A stretch of DNA of 64,000 bases from Gammaproteobacteria bacterium (GTDB taxonomy: Bacteria; Pseudomonadota; Gammaproteobacteria; Thiohalomonadales; Thiohalomonadaceae): contig JALOAT010000002.1 of NCBI GenBank assembly GCA_023228645.1, positions 124,001 through 188,000 of the forward strand, in the 5' to 3' direction. Each line of letters opens with the position of its first letter. Positions within the stretch are counted from its first letter, which is position 1. Below the pieces are notes generated by a model. It did not search any database, had not been told where the DNA came from, and saw only the letters and a program-made list of their open reading frames with translations. Of the stretch, positions 63,207-64,000 are shown one piece after another. Position numbers and translations under genes: made by a program.

Positions 63207-64000
63207 TCACAAAGGCCGGTCATTGTACCGGTATTCCGATTCGATGGCCTGCCGTGGCACCACGCCGCACACGCGTTCGCCACCGCGGCGATCGGGCGTC
63301 GTGAGATAGACGAGTTCCGCATCGGCCGAGTTCATCGCCTCCAGCGCATCCAGCAGGCTGGCAGTGAGCGGCACGGCCATCGCAGGCCCGCGCGCGGTCG
63401 AAGCGATGCCGGCCAGATCGATGTCCTGCGCCGCCGCATCCGCGACGAGCGCGCGGGCCAAATCGGCGGCAGGTATGGCGAACGGCGGCTCGGCATCCTG
63501 CACCAGCAACCAGTGGGGTGCTTCGGCCAGCAGGGCCTCCGCAGCGGCGCGCGATATGCAGCGCGGCGCACGCAAAAAACGCCGATCCACCACCGCCTCC
63601 ACGCCGCGTCGGCGCAGGCGCTGGCGTACCGGATCGTTGCGCGTCTCCAGCCCGCGGGTGCGCAGCAGGCCCACGAATACCGGGCCCTGGCGGAAACCTT
63701 CGCTGCTGGTGAGTCCCGCGGCGATCACGGCGAGCATTCCGGGCAGCAGGATGTGCGGGTTGCCGGTCAATTCCAGCATGGCGATGAGTGCGGCGAGCGG
63801 CGCCTGCAAGGTCGCGCCCATCATGGCGCCCATGCCCACCATGGCATAGAAACCGTGGGAGGACACGTCGCCAGGGAACAGGGCATTGGCGAAGATTCCC
63901 ATGGCGCCGCCCGCCGCTGCGCCGATGACGAAGGTGGGGCCGATGAGCCCGCCAGGCAGGCCAAGGCCGATACCCACGGTGGTCGCCAACAGTTTCACCC
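63207..64000 (-). CDS. ClC-family chloride channel, C-terminal part (runs off the window)
   Basis: The fragment of about 264 residues covers the last membrane helices, with GLPGGLIGPTFVIGAAAGG and GMGAMMGATLQAPLAALIAMLELTG typical of ClC proteins. A cytoplasmic CBS-type region follows, with two degenerate CBS units (VLVQDAEPPF..., VYLTTPDRRGG...). The 5' end lies beyond position 64000. Its stop is 19 bp from the TlpA-like start. Confidence 0.85.
   Translation of the reverse strand, partial: VKLLATTVGIGLGLPGGLIGPTFVIGAAAGGAMGIFANALFPGDVSSHGFYAMVGMGAMMGATLQAPLAALIAMLELTGNPHILLPGMLAVIAAGLTSSEGFRQGPVFVGLLRTRGLETRNDPVRQRLRRRGVEAVVDRRFLRAPRCISRAAAEALLAEAPHWLLVQDAEPPFAIPAADLARALVADAAAQDIDLAGIASTARGPAMAVPLTASLLDALEAMNSADAELVYLTTPDRRGGERVCGVVPRQAIESEYRYNDRPL

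Overview
This 64-kb window is GC-rich and gene-dense. It looks like the chromosome of a sulfur-oxidising, carbon-fixing (chemolithoautotrophic) gammaproteobacterium, in the broad neighbourhood of Chromatiales or Ectothiorhodospiraceae-like lineages. Four things point there: flavocytochrome c sulfide dehydrogenase genes (fccAB), a five-gene cbb-type carbon operon (tkt-gap-pgk-pyk-fba) with a CbbR-like regulator nearby, a pyrophosphate-linked phosphofructokinase and H+-pyrophosphatase pair, and MutH, which is essentially restricted to Gammaproteobacteria. No rRNA, tRNA, prophage, insertion sequence with a transposase, or CRISPR array was seen. All calls come from reading the sequence and translations; no database search was possible.

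Layout. 1-3.2 kb: the activated-methyl cycle on the minus strand (metF 5' end, ahcY preceded by an SAH riboswitch, metK). 3.4-4.2 kb: a PhnD-like binding protein. 4.6-11.8 kb: the cbb operon, ending in a strong terminator. 12.4-16.1 kb: a sulfide-oxidation cluster (NapC/NirT-type tetrahaem cytochrome, periplasmic ankyrin protein, FccA, FccB), then a convergent CbbR-like regulator. 17.5-29.4 kb: housekeeping and envelope genes, including a histone H1-like protein, a PagL-like deacylase, Slt, a CZB protein, DUF445, a cio-type cytochrome bd oxidase, a frameshifted GH100-like gene and dodecin. 29.7-34.5 kb: DLH-like hydrolase, mutH, nitroreductase, CDF transporter, moaC, moaDE and a DksA-like protein.

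34.6-38.7 kb: a pyrophosphate block (ppa, hppA, pfp). 39-40.5 kb: adenylate kinase fused to a roughly 280-residue Lys/Ala/Pro histone-like tail. 40.6-52.8 kb: PLD-family enzyme, rnd, mpl, ubiX, a LON-domain protein, DedA-PAP2, metY, rhodanese, a metallo-hydrolase and hemL. 53.2-60 kb: a tightly coupled six-gene cluster (TonB receptor, membrane-anchored periplasmic protein, NapH-like Fe-S membrane protein, double-cubane-type 2-hydroxyacyl-CoA dehydratase homologue, its ATPase activase, CcdA/DsbD-like membrane protein). 60-64 kb: thiE, thiD, class II aldolase, hemJ, a TlpA-like thioredoxin and the 3' part of a ClC channel.

The genes fit one lifestyle. Sulfide electrons enter through FccAB, the Calvin-cycle enzymes consume the resulting energy and reductant, and the PFP/H+-PPase pair could conserve energy released as PPi. 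The most likely undescribed system is the 53.2-60 kb cluster. It reads as a chain from outer-membrane uptake, through membrane electron transfer, to ATP-driven low-potential reduction at a double-cubane iron-sulfur site. Scattered palindromic intergenic elements of at least four sequence families (A-D) are a second recurring feature.
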